DNA from: Anseranas semipalmata
Lineage: Eukaryota > Chordata > Aves > Anseriformes > Anseranatidae
DNA: 64,000 nucleotides
Direction of reading: 5' to 3'
Assembly (NCBI GenBank): GCA_013399115.1
Contig: VXAA01000964.1
Coordinates: forward strand, 377,617 to 441,616
In this document: piece by piece, positions 1 through 64,000 of the stretch
Numbering within the stretch: the first letter of the stretch is position 1
How the letters are laid out: every line of letters starts with the position of its first letter
Made by a program: the position numbers and the translations under genes
The notes under the pieces: model-generated
The model's input: the letters and a program-made list of their open reading frames with translations, nothing else
What the model was told of the DNA's origin: nothing
Database searches by the model: none

Positions 1-62775
<62,775 letters not shown>

Positions 62776-63561
62776 CAGGACTCTTGCGTCCTCTTTCAAG
62801 CTGGGAGTGCTGCCCTGTTGGAGTGAGGTGGCTCAATGTCTTCTCAGCCTTACAAAGGTTTGGTCAAACTGTACTCACTCTTGTTACATTTAGGATTTCT
62901 TCTAAAAAGATATGGGCTGAACTTCAAATGTGTAGCAATACTGTAAGGACAAAGGTAGCATAGAGCATCCAGGACAACATCCTTTGTTCTCTGTTGCACA
63001 AAAATCAGTTAGCATTTCACTGAGCAACTGCAACTCACTACTGAAGAAGTGACTTCCATTGCATACCAAAGCCTACTACACTGAACAATACTTCCTTTAT
63101 AGCAAATTAATTTTAGGTTGGCAGAAGTGCAATGTTTCCTTCACGAAATAATATTTTTTGTTAAAAAAAGAAAAGAAAAAAACTTGTACATTTTTTCCTT
63201 TTTTTCCTCTTATTTGTTTGAGTGAAAGATGGGCAGAATGAAGCTGGCCACAGAATCTCGCAAACTTGTTGGTCAAAAGCTGAGAGCCTGTGCATATGAA
63301 ACAAATTGTAAATGGACTACAGTTTAATGTACACTGTAATTTGAATATTATTACTGTATCTTAAAACAACGAGCTGCTATGAAGTACATTTCCTAATGTT
63401 ACTAGGCTACTGTCTCTGAAGGTACTGGATCATATTGCAGAGGTCTGTTCTTAGGCCCCCAGGTATCACGAATGGTCTTGATAGATTTTCTTTTTTTTCT
63501 TTTTTTTTAAAAGGACCTTGGCGGCTTTTTACTAGAGGGTTGCTTTTATGAATATATTTAT

Positions 63562-63567
63562 ATTAAA
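63562..63567 (+). terminator. Candidate poly(A) signal ATTAAA
   Basis: The only ATTAAA-class hexamer seen in the 3' UTR portion. It is followed by GT- and T-rich sequence. Usage is not proven. Confidence 0.35.
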
Positions 63568-63756
63568 GGATGGTTGATCTAATTTAACTTGCCATTTTGT
63601 AGGAGAAAGACCCATCGCAGAGTCAAATCTTTTGAACCGTTATGCATGCATATTTTTATTTAATATAAATTTTGAGTATAAAAAGTAAAAATATTAACGT
63701 GAAATGCAAGTTCTCATGTTAAGCTTCTTTAAAGAGATGTCCTATTTTATTTGTAA

Positions 63757-63764
63757 TGTATATA
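63757..63764 (+). promoter_or_regulatory. Pumilio response element TGTATATA
   Basis: Exact match to TGTANATA in the FRYL 3' UTR on the sense strand. Confidence 0.5.
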
Positions 63765-63887
63765 TAAAAGTCATACCTGTATGTTTTTTTCTTACATTTA
63801 ACTGCTGTCCAGTGTTAAATGTATGCATGTAAATCTGTTGCACATCTGAGACACTTTTATTCTGACAACTATGTAACTTATTCACTC

Positions 63888-63895
63888 TGTAAATA
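63888..63895 (+). promoter_or_regulatory. Pumilio response element TGTAAATA
   Basis: Second exact match to TGTANATA, 124 nt after the first. Confidence 0.5.
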
Positions 63896-64000
63896 CACTT
63901 ACTGTTTTTGTGAAGTAACTTTGGTTGATATTTGGATCAGTACATCCATTTAACTACAATATAAAAGTCATATATAATCACAACAGAGTATGTGCTAGTT

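Larger units (their letters stand above)
62776..64000 (+). other. FRYL: FRYL 3' UTR (to window end)
   Basis: AT-rich sequence after the stop codon, with no further open frame of note. It contains U-rich runs near 63160-63210 and 63490-63510 and two Pumilio-type sites. No AATAAA is present. One ATTAAA (63562-63567) is the best poly(A) signal candidate, and the true 3' end may lie beyond the window. Confidence 0.85.

Overview
The window is vertebrate, and almost certainly avian (galliform-like), nuclear DNA. The evidence is widely spaced short exons with GT-AG introns, AT-rich introns, and several CR1 retrotransposon copies with the bird-type 3' ends built from ATTCTATG/ATTCTGTG octamers. No bacterial, viral or organellar gene organisation is visible.

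A single plus-strand gene accounts for all convincing coding sequence. It is the 3' half of a Furry-family gene, best matched by FRYL (FRY-like), running from an internal exon at about 2439 to a stop codon at 62775, followed by 3' UTR to the window end. I resolve 28 local exons (E1-E28; numbering is local), about 1,450 codons and so roughly half of a family member of about 3,000 residues. Reading phase is continuous across every junction. E1-E8 encode the central helical-repeat region. E9-E13 encode the conserved C-terminal cell-morphogenesis domain, preceded by a Ser-rich basic linker. E14-E21 encode a charged, Ser/Asp/Glu-rich linker. E22-E28 encode the Leu-rich, coiled-coil-like tail ending in T-S-L. 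Family assignment rests on recalled homology, not a search.

Two tiny exons stand out: a 9-nt candidate (E17, 31546-31554) and an 18-nt exon (E25, 56439-56456). Both preserve frame and have strong splice sites. The last intron (61935-62516) uses a GC donor.

The introns carry CR1 LINE fragments: minus-strand copies at 6743-7610 (containing an N gap), 17060-17760, 52733-53312 and 60023-60522; a plus-strand copy at 41390-41712; and an old, decayed minus-strand CR1-like element at about 44210-46570, split by a later plus-strand CR1 fragment at about 46110-46308. Other content is microsatellites, homopolymers, a (GGGT)n G-quadruplex candidate and a 13-bp perfect hairpin.

From family knowledge, Furry proteins are very large scaffold proteins that bind NDR (STK38-type) kinases and act in cell morphogenesis. 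FRYL has also been described as a transcriptional coactivator and as an MLL (KMT2A) fusion partner. An H-x-R-x-x-S motif in E9 fits a possible NDR/LATS kinase target site.
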